The notes beneath the pieces are model-generated. The model saw only the letters and a list, made by a program, of their open reading frames with translations, made no database searches and was not told the DNA's origin. This document shows, one piece after another, positions 53,838-63,964 of a stretch of DNA of 64,000 bases. Source of the stretch: Ectobius pallidus (Eukaryota > Arthropoda > Insecta > Blattodea > Ectobiidae); the NCBI GenBank assembly GCA_964059195.1, contig CAXKWD010000004.1:116701938-116765937 (forward strand), read 5' to 3'. Position 1 is the first letter of the stretch; every line of letters starts with the position of its first letter. Position numbers and translations under genes: made by a program.

Positions 53838-54995
53838 GTACTTAACTTGTATGGTGACTGCATCTGATGAGAATGTGAATGCATTAACCGGACTATGGCT
53901 AAATTAGGGGAAGTACAGTCACTGTTGCTGTAGTTCCATGATGAGGTTACTGTTGAGTCAAAGGCAAATCATCCTGAACGGTGGCCAATAGTGAGTCCTC
54001 CAATGGCTGCAACTACGCTCCACGACGTTCCAGGGCTGCTGCAATTCCAGTCTCCAAACTGGCTATATGTTGAATATCTGCGTTGTTCCCATGCTGTAGT
54101 CTCGTAGATGTTGTAGTGTAACTGTACTATTAATATGCAGACTTGTGGTCTGTTGCTAAATTTGGGGCTGTGCCCTTACGGCGCGAAGGTTGATGAAGAA
54201 GTGAATAAAGTCTAACGGCCAAAAAATGCGTTCACATAATCATCTTACAAAAGAGTCATTCATAAATTCGATGGAAAGGTGATCTGGAAGTTTCTAGATG
54301 CTTCCATCCTAAAGCAGGCTTTTATTAAACAAAGTAACATGCTGTACTTTCTCTGTAACATACAGAACAATATATGTTAGAATTTATTTTATTAAACAAT
54401 ATGCCTTTGTGGAGAAATAAATAAATTTCTTATGGGAATTAATCTAACTTTTTAGTATACTGTTCGTAGGTGCAAGTATAGAAATCGATAGTCCGCTCTT
54501 AGCGCTCTACGCTATTCTGGCTGTACGGGCAAGTAAGATTATTATCGATTATCAGGCTGGCAATCGATATTTGATCGATGCCGGCAAGACAGCTTTCTGT
54601 TGCTAATTAACATTAATTATTGAATCTAATGATAATAGTTAATAGTAACAGGAATAAATATGTAAAACTATTCCTTAGCTTATTACATTACAGAGTATAA
54701 TGGATATTTTCTTTATCTAAGTGTAAATAAATAGATACAAGCGTGCCAAGAATTCTGTCTGCTGGTAATTGGCATCAGTGCCATCTAGTGACTTGTATTA
54801 ATACTTCGTTACTAGTATCTGCTATAAATTATAATAAATGAGCTCTAAGCTCTACGAGCTTACAGATTGGTATTATTCATTGTTTGGATACCAAAACTCT
54901 CTCCATCCGTCTTTTAAATTTCCTTACATATAACCTTTCATTTTATATTTCCAGCAGTGTTTCCAGCTGTTTTCAGCAGTGTATTAGCACAAATT
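53838..54995. other. Unassigned interior of the TIR element
   Basis: No convincing frame on either strand. It includes a GC-richer patch near 53,960-54,190, an ATCGAT-rich patch near 54,484-54,590, and one CCAAAACTCTCTCCATCC repeat at 54,891. It may be remains of another insertion. Confidence 0.3.
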
Positions 54996-55009
54996 ATAAT
55001 TATGAACGT

Positions 55010-55414
55010 AGATATATAAGCAATCATGAACCACAGATTATTGTCTCTGTTGGAGATTATTGTCCCAGTGCCGGAGGAATTTTTCTCCTATAATGTTCTC
55101 ATGTAGTGTCCAACAGAGACAATAATCTGTGGTTCATGATTGCTTATATATCTATCTTGAATGTTAACTGTACAATAACAGTGGGAGCCCGGTCACAAAA
55201 ATCACTACTTAGTGTGCCTCACAGTACTGCATATGACATAACTTGTCTGTCTGTGAGGTAGACCATTAGGACAATTAGTCATAGGAGGGAGGTTCTATCT
55301 GGTGCTGTGAATTGAGCTCCGGCTTAGCTCAGTTGGTAGAGCATTGGCGCGAATAGCCAAAGGTCCTGGGTTCAAGTCCCAGTGCCGGAGGAATTTTTCT
55401 CCTATAATGTTCTC
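55010..55414 (+). mobile_element. Retroposon with 45-bp hairpin and tRNA unit
   Basis: A perfect 14-bp duplication, ATAATTATGAACGT, bounds the insert at 54996-55009 and 55415-55428. It opens with a perfect 45-nt inverted repeat (55010-55054 with 55109-55153) around a 54-nt loop. The loop holds a piece of the tRNA 3' half and its trailer (CCCAGTGCCGGAGGAATTTT), which recurs at the right end at 55,378 after the full tRNA-like unit. The layout suggests template switching or twin priming during reverse transcription of a tRNA-headed RNA. Confidence 0.75.
55318..55390 (+). tRNA. tRNA-like gene or pseudogene, anticodon position GAA
   Basis: A full cloverleaf can be drawn. The acceptor stem TCCGGC pairs with GCCGGA, with a T-T mismatch at 7-66. 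The D arm is GCTC/GAGC with AGTTGGTA. The anticodon stem is TTGGC/GCCAA, and the T arm is CTGGG-TTCAAGT-CCCAG, which holds a B box. T5 follows 3 nt later, a Pol III stop. The anticodon loop GCGAATA has C at 33 in place of the invariant U and U at 37, so it is unlikely to decode. It probably serves as a promoter head of a retroposon. Confidence 0.55.
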
Positions 55415-55629
55415 ATAATTATGAACGTTGTCACTCTCATATACCCATTGTTAGAAGGTAATAAATAGTACAAACTCTCTGTAAATAAGAAGATTGTGTT
55501 TTCTGTGCATTGCACTATTCTTAAGAAATGGAAAGTAATATATTAATATCACCTAGTGGTAAAGGACGGAAGAAATTGAAAGATCATTCGAAAGGGGGGG
55601 GGAATAAAGAAAAACACAAGAGAAACTAA

Positions 55630-56103
55630 GGTCATTAAACTGTATGCCGATGGGTGCCCAGGACAGAATAAAAATATTACAGTAACGGGAATGTTAATGT
55701 CTTGGCACTACAATAGCATACCAACTGTAAAGAACTCCATGTTAATTTACCTATTGTCGGCCACTCTTTTTTTCCAGCCTTTAGAGTATTTGGGAGAATA
55801 GAAAATGTAATTAGGAAGAGAGATACTATTATTAAACCATGTGAATATAGAGACATTATTGCACAAAGTGCAAATCTGAAGGAGCTGGGAGAGAATTTTG
55901 TTATCTTTGATTGGAAGAAAATAGTGCAAGCTACTCTCAAACCTCCTGGGCAGAAGTATTTCCAGTTTTCCGCAGCTACGCGAATCATTCTAAGAAAAAC
56001 TGCATCTGAAAAAAATGTGAATGTGAGAGGGGAAGTAAATTACTTGACAGACATAAGAGCATTCAAATCGGCGTTAAAGAGAGGAAAAACATTTCGCAGA
56101 TGA
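55630..56103 (+). pseudogene. DGCPGQNKN / GHSFFP transposon-type gene fragment
   Basis: A first frame gives VIKLYADGCPGQNKN and then MLMSWHYNS. After a frameshift near 55,740, a second open run of about 115 codons gives PIVGHSFFPAFRVFGRIENV and runs through CEYRDIIAQSANL, FDWKK and PPGQKYFQFSAATR to a stop at about 56,103. I recognise the (S/A)DGC.GQN(K/R)N ... GHSF.P.DR.FG layout from uncharacterised arthropod proteins (I believe Pfam DUF7869). In this family the Asp of DGC and the residues around GHS could be catalytic. The N-terminal half is missing or decayed. Confidence 0.6.
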
Positions 56104-56702
56104 CCCCAGAATCTCAGAATCAGAAGGAAGAGAAACTATCCGATCTCAACACTTTGATTCCGAGTGGAGAAAAATGACTGATTTATCATTTTACAAGAGT
56201 GTAATAGAGGGTGATTCAAGGTCAAACAGAGAAGAAAATGCAAATGAGAATTTATTTATGGAAAAAGAAGATTTAAAAATTTGAATTGAAGTGTAACAAC
56301 CAAACAGAATAATGTATTCATTCCGTATGGCCATTAATTTTTATATTTGAGTTCAATGCCATAGACAAAATAGAAATTGCAGTAATAGAATATTGTATTT
56401 ACATTAATAAGAAGCCTCTTCTAAAATATTAGAAACGAAAAAGAATTGTATAATTTTCCAAAACTCTCTCGTTGGAGCCTACAGTTTCAAAACTCTCTCA
56501 AACCAAACAAAAGTATGAAATAACTCCTGAAATATCGATCCCTGATTTTCAGGAATATCATTATTTACAAGAGTGTTTCTCAAGTGTACAATTTAAAAAA
56601 AATGGAACACTGCAAACAGTTAGGAAAAAAGTTATCAGTTTTTGACGTTTCCTGAAAATTGTTAAAACTGGATTGAGACAGTTTTGGAATTGGACGCTTC
56701 AA

Positions 56703-57510
56703 TATATAAAAGGCTTTGTCCTGACTGACTGACTGACTGACTTAATGACAGAGAATCAACGTAGAGTCTGAACTAAAATAGGTAGAGACTTGGAATTTTG
56801 ACAGTACCTTTGTCTCGTAATGTAAGTGCTCACTACGAAAAGATTTTGCAAAATTTTGATTTTGAATGACAAAAGTAAATTTTTTTGAGAATACTTAATC
56901 CCTTTTTATACAGAATTATCAAATCCAAATCACAGTTCACATGACAACATATTGTTGCCAGTAGTGGTCTCAGATGGGTTTGGAAATAAATGAGACGGGA
57001 ACTTTACAATATAATTAATGTTAGAAATAAATATTAAAGAATGAAATCCACGAAAATTATGCAGTCACATAACTTTCTCTACCCTGAACAAAGAGAAAAC
57101 AATACGAGATGTGGTAATATGTTTTGGGGAGAGAAGCATGAAGGTGATATTGCATTTCTGTTTAATTTCATCCCCAAAACGGTTTTATGGTAACATGAGA
57201 GTGAGAAATAAATATTCCGCAAAGACAATACAAATTTATGTTACCGGAATTTCTGTTTCTTCTTATTTGAACCCCTACCAGGCTTTCTGTGTACAAGTGA
57301 GGGATGCAAAATTCTACATCCTCTATGAGACATAAAAAGCTATATTAAGTGTTTTCTGAGGGAATATTTTGAGCGTGATAAGTCGTTCTTCCTATTTCAA
57401 ATTATAAATACATATATAAGGACCTAGAATTTAAAAATCGAAAGTCCTGCATAAGTTACTTTCCAATTACAAAATAAAAAACCCGGGCGATGCCGGTCCT
57501 TTTAATCTAG
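56703..57510 (+). mobile_element. Helitron, 3' end preserved
   Basis: Family sequence starts TATATAAAAGGCTTTGTCC, then CTGACTGACTGACTGAC. The 3' end has a short hairpin (CCGGGCGATGCCGG, 57483-57496) followed 14 nt later by CTAG at 57507-57510 and a T, the layout of Helitron 3' ends. The TIR element at 52876-56702 is inserted close to its 5' end, so the first bases lie beyond it or are lost. No Rep/helicase coding. Confidence 0.65.
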
Positions 57511-58088
57511 TCTCTCTATATATAAGAGATGTTGTCCTGACTGACTGACTGACTTATGGCCGGTTTCTATAAACTCGCGAATTACCTATGGGTAAATTAT
57601 CCAATGGACAGAATTTACACAAAAATAACACCACACAAACACACATAATTTAAAGATAGCAATCACATACACTTGTGGAGAGTTTCTAGATAAATGTCCT
57701 CTGGGTGTATATGAAAATGACAGAAAAAATGTTCCTACAAAACTCGGGCTAGATCTTTCCGAGGGTAAATCTTCGGGTTAATTTATCCTTTCATGGATGG
57801 CTGGTTAAAATTTAACCTTTCATAGGATCAATAGTAATATTTAAACAATGAGAATCAAAGCCTTCTGAATTAAATTAACTGTACAACTCCAAGGCCTTGC
57901 TCATTATATCATTGTAGGTTAAATGGAACTAATTTGTCCATGGATAATTTACCCATAGGTATTTCGCGAGTTTATAGAAACCGGCCATAAATGACAGAGA
58001 ATCAACGTATAATAGGTAGAGACTTGGAATTTGGACAGTACCTTCGTTTCATAATGTATTATTTGTCTGCCCTGCAGAATACGATCAC
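57511..58088 (+). mobile_element. Second Helitron, 5' part, directly abutting the first
   Basis: Begins TCTCTCTATATATAAGAG at the base after the CTAG of the previous copy, then CTGACTGACTGACTTA. A MITE is inserted at 57557-57987. After it comes ATGACAGAGAATCAACG and a region similar to 56,740-56,820. It breaks off at mariner debris near 58,089. No 3' end. Confidence 0.6.
57557..57987. mobile_element. Harbinger-like MITE, copy 1
   Basis: Terminal repeats are TGGCCGGTTTCTATAAAC and GTTTATAGAAACCGGCCA. The flanks are TTA and TAA. It is 431 bp and non-coding, with internal GGGTAAATTATCC-type repeats near both ends. The termini resemble those of the 6.2-kb Harbinger-type element (GGCCG.T..TATAAAC). 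It is inserted into Helitron sequence. Confidence 0.8.
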
Positions 58089-58973
58089 GGGACTCTTTAC
58101 ATCTTGCATCGGTGTTGAATACACAAGAGTTTTTAAATCTAGTGGATGCAGGTCAGACGAGCGTGGAGGCCAAGGAATTGGTCCTCCTCTTCCTATCGAT
58201 TTATCACGGAACCGTCTATTTAGAAATTGACTGATGGCCGGTTTCTATAAACTCGCGAATTACCTATGGGTAAATTATCTAATGCACAGAATTTACACAA
58301 TTTACACAAGAATAACACCACACAAACACAAATAATTTAAAGATAGCAATCACTTACACTTGTGGCGAGTTTCTAGATAAATGTCCTCTAGGTAAATATG
58401 AAAATGACAGAAAAAATGTTCCTACAAACTCGGGCTAGATCTGTCCAAGGGTAAATCTTTGGGTTAATTTGTCCTTTCATGGATGGCTGGATAAAATTTA
58501 ACCTTTCATAGAATCAATAACAATGAGAATCAAAGCCTTCTGAATTAAATTAACTGTACAACTCCAAGGCCTTGCTCATTATACCATTGTACGTTAAATG
58601 GAACTAATTTGTCCATGGGTAATTTACCCATAGGTAATTCACAAGTTTGTAGAAACCGGGCATGAGAGGCTGAAATGACCAGGAGCTCCATCCTGCATGA
58701 AGTGCCTGTCTCGTCGTATACGTAATGGTGCATGTTGCAACAGGACAGGCAATTTTGTTTGTTTGTTTTGTCTATACCTTCGTCCATTGAAGCGATGTGG
58801 CAGTGCATACTGTCCCACCAGTCACCAATAATTCCTACTCAAAGTTTTTGACAAAGAAATCTATCCAGGAAATAAGACATATTGGGACCCATGATCATAT
58901 AGCCTAATATACTTTCACTCTCTGTATGCAAGGGATGTTTCCTCAAAGTTGTAGCCTACCTGTATGTTACAAG
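58089..58973 (-). pseudogene. mariner-type transposase remnant interrupted by a MITE
   Basis: On the minus strand, a MQDGAPGHFS motif (near 58,700, just outside the MITE) and, beyond the MITE, pieces matching the FLN.RF.DKWIGRGGP and SSDLHPLDF region (58,110-58,235) mark a Tc1/mariner-group DDE protein. It is homologous to 26,280-26,910. Deletion relative to that copy (the WGHLK part is missing) and stops make it inactive. Confidence 0.75.
58235..58662. mobile_element. Harbinger-like MITE, copy 2
   Basis: Same family as copy 1, at 428 bp. Ends are TGGCCGGTTTCTATAAAC and TTTGTAGAAACCGGGCA. A TGA duplication lies at 58232-58234 and 58663-58665. The empty site is visible at 26,563 (AACTGACTGAGAGGCTG), confirming a 3-bp target duplication. 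Confidence 0.85.
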
Positions 58974-59137
58974 TCAGTTCGTCTCTGGCTGCGCTAGAGT
59001 ACGGTTCGTTGCGAGGAGTAATCGTGTAATCGAGTAAGTTATTTGTGTCTTCTCTGTACGCGGACGGGAACTACAGTTCATACGTTGAGTTTATTGTGTG
59101 ACTGGTGTGATACTACCAGCAGTTTGAAAGTACTAAG

Positions 59138-60259
59138 ATGAATAAAGTTATTCGACAGAATACCCTGAAAGCAGCCTTTGACAAAGATAAGCCAAGGCCA
59201 TCGGCACTTGATATTCACCGTTGGATGGACGAGGTCTTACATGTGCCTGCGGATAAACTTGAAGCTTTACAATTAGTTGGTAAGCATAATGCAGTTTTCA
59301 TCAAACTCAGTGATAAAGTGACCTTTGAACGCTTATTGAACTTACATAAAGGACAACATGAGTATACAATGGACAATGACATCAAAACAACGGTCACAAT
59401 AACTGACGCAAGTACGGAATGTATTCAAGTGCGTGTGCTTAATCTCCCACCGGAGCTACCAAACGACAAAATTTACCAAAGCCTATTAACTTATGGTAAC
59501 GTTTTCAATATTCACAATGAAACGTGGTCCAACAGATACAAATACAGTGTTCCCAATGGCATCCGTGTTGTTTCAATGGAACTTCTAAAACCCATCCCTT
59601 CTAACCTAACCATTGGAGGGCATGAAGCTTACTGTACCTATGTTGGCCAAATCCAAACCTGCCATCTATGTGGTGAACGTAATCATCTAAAGGACATGTG
59701 TCCATATAAGCCATCCTTGTTGAAAACCACAGTGCAACCTCGTACTACCTTTATGATGAGTGATCTTCTCAAGCCCCGCGTCGCTCAAGACCCGGTTATG
59801 CCGGACAGTATGGAACTAGTTTTAAGTGATGATGAACCCGCCTGCCCTGATTCTCATCCTGAGGAAGCGGTGCCGGAACGGCAAGATCCTATAACGTCTA
59901 CACCATCTCCCTCACTCGATGTAAACATTGTGGAAGTGCAAGACTCGCTGTTTACCGCTCCTGCACAACAGTCCGATGAACCTTTTCCTAAAAAGGTGAA
60001 AGTAAAACAAGATGAGTCCACAAATCGCAATGAATTGCCAGTTCGCGACGCAGGGGAATGTACACAACCTAGGACCACTACCCGCCGTGACCCTAGGACG
60101 CGGTCTCAGAAATTAACAAAGACCAGTACAGTGATACCGCCAGTGACACAGTTAGCAAGTGACATTGTCGAGCGTCCTTGTGATGAGGGAGCAGAGCTCG
60201 ATCCGGGGCCATCTGACAAAACTTGCTCCAAACTTAAATTTGACCGCATCGAAAAATAA
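59138..60259 (+). CDS. LINE ORF1 protein (RNA-binding, Gag-like)
   Basis: 373 residues. The N-terminal half resembles the RRM-like region of Tx1-type ORF1 proteins (VRVLNLPPELPNDKIYQSLL; NGIRVVSMELLKPIPSNL). A CCHC knuckle, CHLCGERNHLKDMC, lies at residues 175-188. The C-terminal half is acidic, Pro/Ser-rich and low in complexity. It would bind the element RNA as part of the retrotransposition particle. The first ATG of the frame is used; the frame is intact. ORF2 starts 14 nt after its stop, suggesting reinitiation or a similar coupling. Confidence 0.85.
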   Translation: MNKVIRQNTLKAAFDKDKPRPSALDIHRWMDEVLHVPADKLEALQLVGKHNAVFIKLSDKVTFERLLNLHKGQHEYTMDNDIKTTVTITDASTECIQVRVLNLPPELPNDKIYQSLLTYGNVFNIHNETWSNRYKYSVPNGIRVVSMELLKPIPSNLTIGGHEAYCTYVGQIQTCHLCGERNHLKDMCPYKPSLLKTTVQPRTTFMMSDLLKPRVAQDPVMPDSMELVLSDDEPACPDSHPEEAVPERQDPITSTPSPSLDVNIVEVQDSLFTAPAQQSDEPFPKKVKVKQDESTNRNELPVRDAGECTQPRTTTRRDPRTRSQKLTKTSTVIPPVTQLASDIVERPCDEGAELDPGPSDKTCSKLKFDRIEK

Positions 60260-60273
60260 CTCCAAACCACGCT

Positions 60274-62316
60274 ATGAATGCTATCTCAGTTTGGCTATGT
60301 GGGTTATTCCTACTTACTACCGTCATAGTGGATAGTGTATTACGCGTGTTGACATTAAATATAAACAACATTCAGTCACCAGACAAATATCAGTTACTCA
60401 GTCAAACCCTCCATCGTTTAACGATTGACATTGCCTTGCTCCAAGAAGTTTCTTCACCAAACATTCTTCACATAACGGGATATTCCGCAGAAATTAACAC
60501 AGATTACAAAACTCGTGGCACGGCCATCCTTCTGAAGAATCACATCCAGTATAATACAGTTAAAATGACATCTGACTTCAGAGGTATTAGTTTGATAGTC
60601 AATGATGTAACGTTTATAAATGTGTATGCTCCTTCTGGGACTAATAAACGCAAAGAACGAGAGCATTTCTTTGCTGAAGAAACAGCATTATTGTTAAACA
60701 CCACTAGCCATTTAGTAATGGGAGGCGATTTTAATACGGTATTGTCGTCTAAAGATCAAACCGGCCATTGTGCGCCGTCTCCAGCACTGAAACACTTAGT
60801 CTGCAACTTACAATTACGAGACACATGGGACGTAACGCACCACAACCAAACCATATACACGTATCAGAGGAACAGTACTGGTAGCAGACTAGATCGTATA
60901 TACATTTCTAAGAACCTGCAACTACGTACGGTCGCGATTTGCCCCACCGTAATATCCGACCATTGCGGCTATGTTGCTTCTCTGGTCATGCCTCTAGACT
61001 CGCCGCCACATGGCCGAGGATATTGGCAATTGAACGCCAGCATTTTAAGAGATCAAGAACTGAATTCACTTTTTACAACTCGCTGGAAGCAATGGAGACA
61101 ACACAAACAGTACTACGACTCCAAACTGGAATGGTGGTTATCCGTGAAGAGCAAGATTAAAAGTTTATTCCAACAGTATTCTTGGCGGAAACGAGAACTT
61201 ACGCAAGAATATCGAAATTTTCTGTATACTGTTCTACATGAACTGTATAATAAACCAACAACGTCTTCAGAGCAGTCCAACACCATCAGACAAGTGAAAG
61301 CGAAATTGACTAAAATACAGTTAGAAGATGTGAGAGGTCACCAGGTACGTGCCAAACTGCCTCACATTCCTGATGAACGGGTGTCCCCATTGCATATTAT
61401 AACCGAAAGAAAAAGAGGGCAACGGAAATACATACATCGACTCCAAGAACCGAATGGGAAGGTGCTTCATACACAGTTGGAAATACGTACGGCCTTTCAT
61501 AATTATTTTTCGGCCCTTTATTGTTCGCCCAACATAAAGCTGGTCGACACAATAAACCATGACCCTTTAGGCATACCTCCTCATGTGGCTTTCACAATCG
61601 ACGAAGTCTACGCTGCGCTAACGATTTGTCCTCACAGAAAATCTCCGGGGGAAGACGGACTTACCGTAGAATTTTATCAACACTTCTGGGAAGTAATTAA
61701 GGAAGACCTAACGGATCTCTACAATGAAATCTTGCACTGTGATTCGGTGCCCAGTGAGTTTACAAATGGTATAATGGTGATGATTCCAAAAATTCCGAAC
61801 CCTAAGACGGTGGCGGATTACCGCCCTATTACTCTGTTAAACTGTGACTACAAAATCTTCATGCGAAGTTTAAAGAAGAGAATACACCCGGAAGTGGATA
61901 ACATTTTATCAATGGCTCAGCAGTGTGTTCGGTCAACCGGACATATCCTCCATGCTCTTTGTGCAATTCGTGATGCCATCAGTGACGCACATCACCCTCG
62001 CCAGTCAAAAATACTGCTCTCCTTAGACTTTGACCATGCATTTGATCGAGTAGACCATAATTACCTGTTTCAGACGATGAGACGATTTGACATCCCTGTT
62101 CAGTATATTATAACCCTCCAAAAGATCATGCGTACTGCCCAATCCAGAATATTAATAAATGGATATTTCACACCGTCGGTACAAATACAACGCTCTGTGA
62201 GACAAGGATGTCCCCTGTCAATGCATCTTTTTGTACTCTCCTTAGAACCTCTCCTACGTCAGATACAAACTTACCTCCAGCCACATCCTCAAAGTTTTGG
62301 TTCGGGCTTATGCTGA
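60274..62316 (+). pseudogene. LINE ORF2, 5' part: endonuclease and RT
   Basis: 680 codons to a premature stop. An endonuclease/exonuclease/phosphatase domain spans about 26-235: LTLNINNIQS, IALLQEVSS (Glu), NVYAPSG, GGDFNTVLSS (Asp) and ISDHCGYVA (catalytic Asp-His near 228). Reverse transcriptase follows: SPGEDGLTVEFY, IPKIPNPKTVADYRPITLLN, LLSLDFDHAFDRVDH (first Asp) and SVRQGCPLSM. The frame is lost near 62,265-62,290, just before the ADD box, which appears in the overlapping frame of 62297-63469. A single-base indel explains it. The hydrophobic N-terminus before the endonuclease may not be native. Confidence 0.9.
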
Positions 62317-63469
62317 TGATGTAACAATGGTTCTGTCTCCAGCCTCCAACCTTCAGAGGATTTACGACATAATAACATCTTACTGTCTATCCTCGGGTGC
62401 GAAGCTTAACACCTTAAAAACGAAAGCGATCACCATTGGATCAATTTGCATACATGCGCCACATTGGTTTACGCTCACGACAGAAGTAAAAATTTTGGGC
62501 ATCTACTTTTCATCTACCATGACACAAATGGTGAAGTTAAATTGGACCAGGATTATCAACATCATCCGACAGCAGCTCTTTGATCACCGACACAGAACGC
62601 TTAACCTGATACAGCGCATCCATTATGTCAACCTCTATGCACTGTCAAAGGTATGGTATACCAGTCAAGTCTTACCCCTGCCGCAAATGTATGGTTACAA
62701 ACTCAAATCTGTTACAGGCTGGTTTATATGGGCAGGTCATATGCTTCGGATACGTCGAGACCACTTAGCGTTACCATATTCGCAGGGCGGTTTACAGGCA
62801 ATAGACCCACAACTTAAAGCAGATAGTCTCTTTTTCAAACAAAACTGGCAACATCTAACCCAGAAAGGTGATCCTTATAGCTATTACTTCCTTTCTAAAT
62901 GGCTTCCAGATTATCGCACCATGAATCCGCCGGATTTTCGGCGTCTCCCGAAACAGGCCCCGCAATTGCAGAAGTTAATTCAATGTGTCAGCTATAGTAA
63001 CCTACTCCGTACACCGCATCCTCTTACCACAAGAGCCATATACACCGAAAAAATTCAGCAACTTCCGCTTCCGACGGTTATGATACGCAACCCTATTTAT
63101 AATTGGCGACGCATCTGGGCAAATCTCCATAATAAGAAACTACCGACTCAACACAAAAGTCTCTGGTTCCAGATCATTCACGATATCTATCCCACAGCTG
63201 AACATTTACACCGATTGAAGATCAAGCCAACTGCCCTGTGTGAACTCTGCGGCAAGACTGATACAATTACACATCGTTTTGACCAATGTATTAATAGCCA
63301 ACTATGGATGAGCACACGAGCGACCATTCTGCACATGATCGACATACAACAAGCAACTTTCGGTACTAGATACATACAATGGCCTACATTCAAATTTCGA
63401 CCTCCAAATATTCATACGGCTGTCATTTTGGAATTAGGGCAAGGAATATGGCGTATTATGGAACAGTGA
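62297..63469 (+). pseudogene. LINE ORF2, 3' part: RT active site to C-terminus
   Basis: Continues ORF2 in another frame. VRAYADDVTMVLS carries the catalytic ADD of reverse transcriptase. The thumb region has KILGIYFSSTM, and a long C-terminal domain ends with CELCGKTDTITHRFDQC, the Cys/His motif typical of L1/Tx1 ORF2 (zf-RVT type). There are no further breaks. No RNase H domain follows, as expected in this group. Confidence 0.9.
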
Positions 63470-63933
63470 AATCTTTCATGACAGAATAAACATAGCTAAG
63501 AAAATGTGGATTTTGAAACAACAATATCTTTGACTGGTGAATATACTTTATTTAATGACATTCTTTTCATGATCTACTTAAATAAACTTCTGCTCTCGAG
63601 GAGAGATGCATATAAGTATATCGGCATGCAACTGTTATGAAAACTTGTCATGAATTTCTTTATCATGCAATTGTGAAAATTTAGGATGTGAAATACTTTA
63701 TCATGAAAAAAAAAAAAAAAAAAAAAAAGGAAAAAAAAAAAAAAAAAAATAGACCGAAGCTGCAATAACTAACAAAAGTGTGTTACAACCTACGATAAAC
63801 ACTTCATTAGGATGAAACTTAATTGGGAATTGAAGTTTAATAATATAGCCCGGTACAGACAGTTGTCATAATATTTCAACAGTGTAATAGAGTACCTATC
63901 TTATGGAATATTAAGTAAATAGCTTGAGGGAAA

Positions 63934-63964
<31 letters not shown>

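Larger units (their letters stand above)
52876..56702 (+). mobile_element. 3.8-kb TIR transposon with DGCPGQNKN-type gene
   Basis: Perfect 34-bp terminal inverted repeats lie at 52876-52909 and 56669-56702, starting TTGAAGCGTCCAATTCC. TATATAA flanks both sides (52869-52875 and 56703-56709), a possible 7-bp duplication, although the site is TA-rich. Repeats of the type CCAAAACTCTCTC lie near both ends and once in the middle (about 53,080; 54,891; 56,458; 56,489), resembling part of the TIR itself. A broken plus-strand gene is at 55630-56103. A retroposon (55010-55414) lies inside. The superfamily is not established. Confidence 0.75.
58974..63750 (+). mobile_element. Near full-length L1/Tx1-like LINE
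   Basis: The homologous mariner remnant at 26.9 kb shows that foreign sequence begins near 58,974. A 5' UTR of about 160 bp, ORF1, ORF2 (one frameshift), a 3' UTR of about 230 bp and an A-rich tail (63707-63750) follow. Two ORFs separated by 14 nt, an apurinic-type endonuclease and an ADDV reverse transcriptase fit the L1/Tx1 group. No clear target duplication was found. Apart from the frameshift it is well preserved, so it is fairly young. Confidence 0.85.

Noticed and set aside
55318..55390. Functional tRNA-Phe gene
   Set aside because: The fold is complete and the triplet is GAA, but C33, U37 and its place inside a retroposon with a duplicated 3' half argue for a tRNA-like promoter unit.
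58974..63790. Target duplication TGTTACAA at the LINE ends (58,967 and 63,780)
   Set aside because: The right copy lies about 30 nt beyond the A-rich tail, and the surrounding bases do not match, so it is probably chance.
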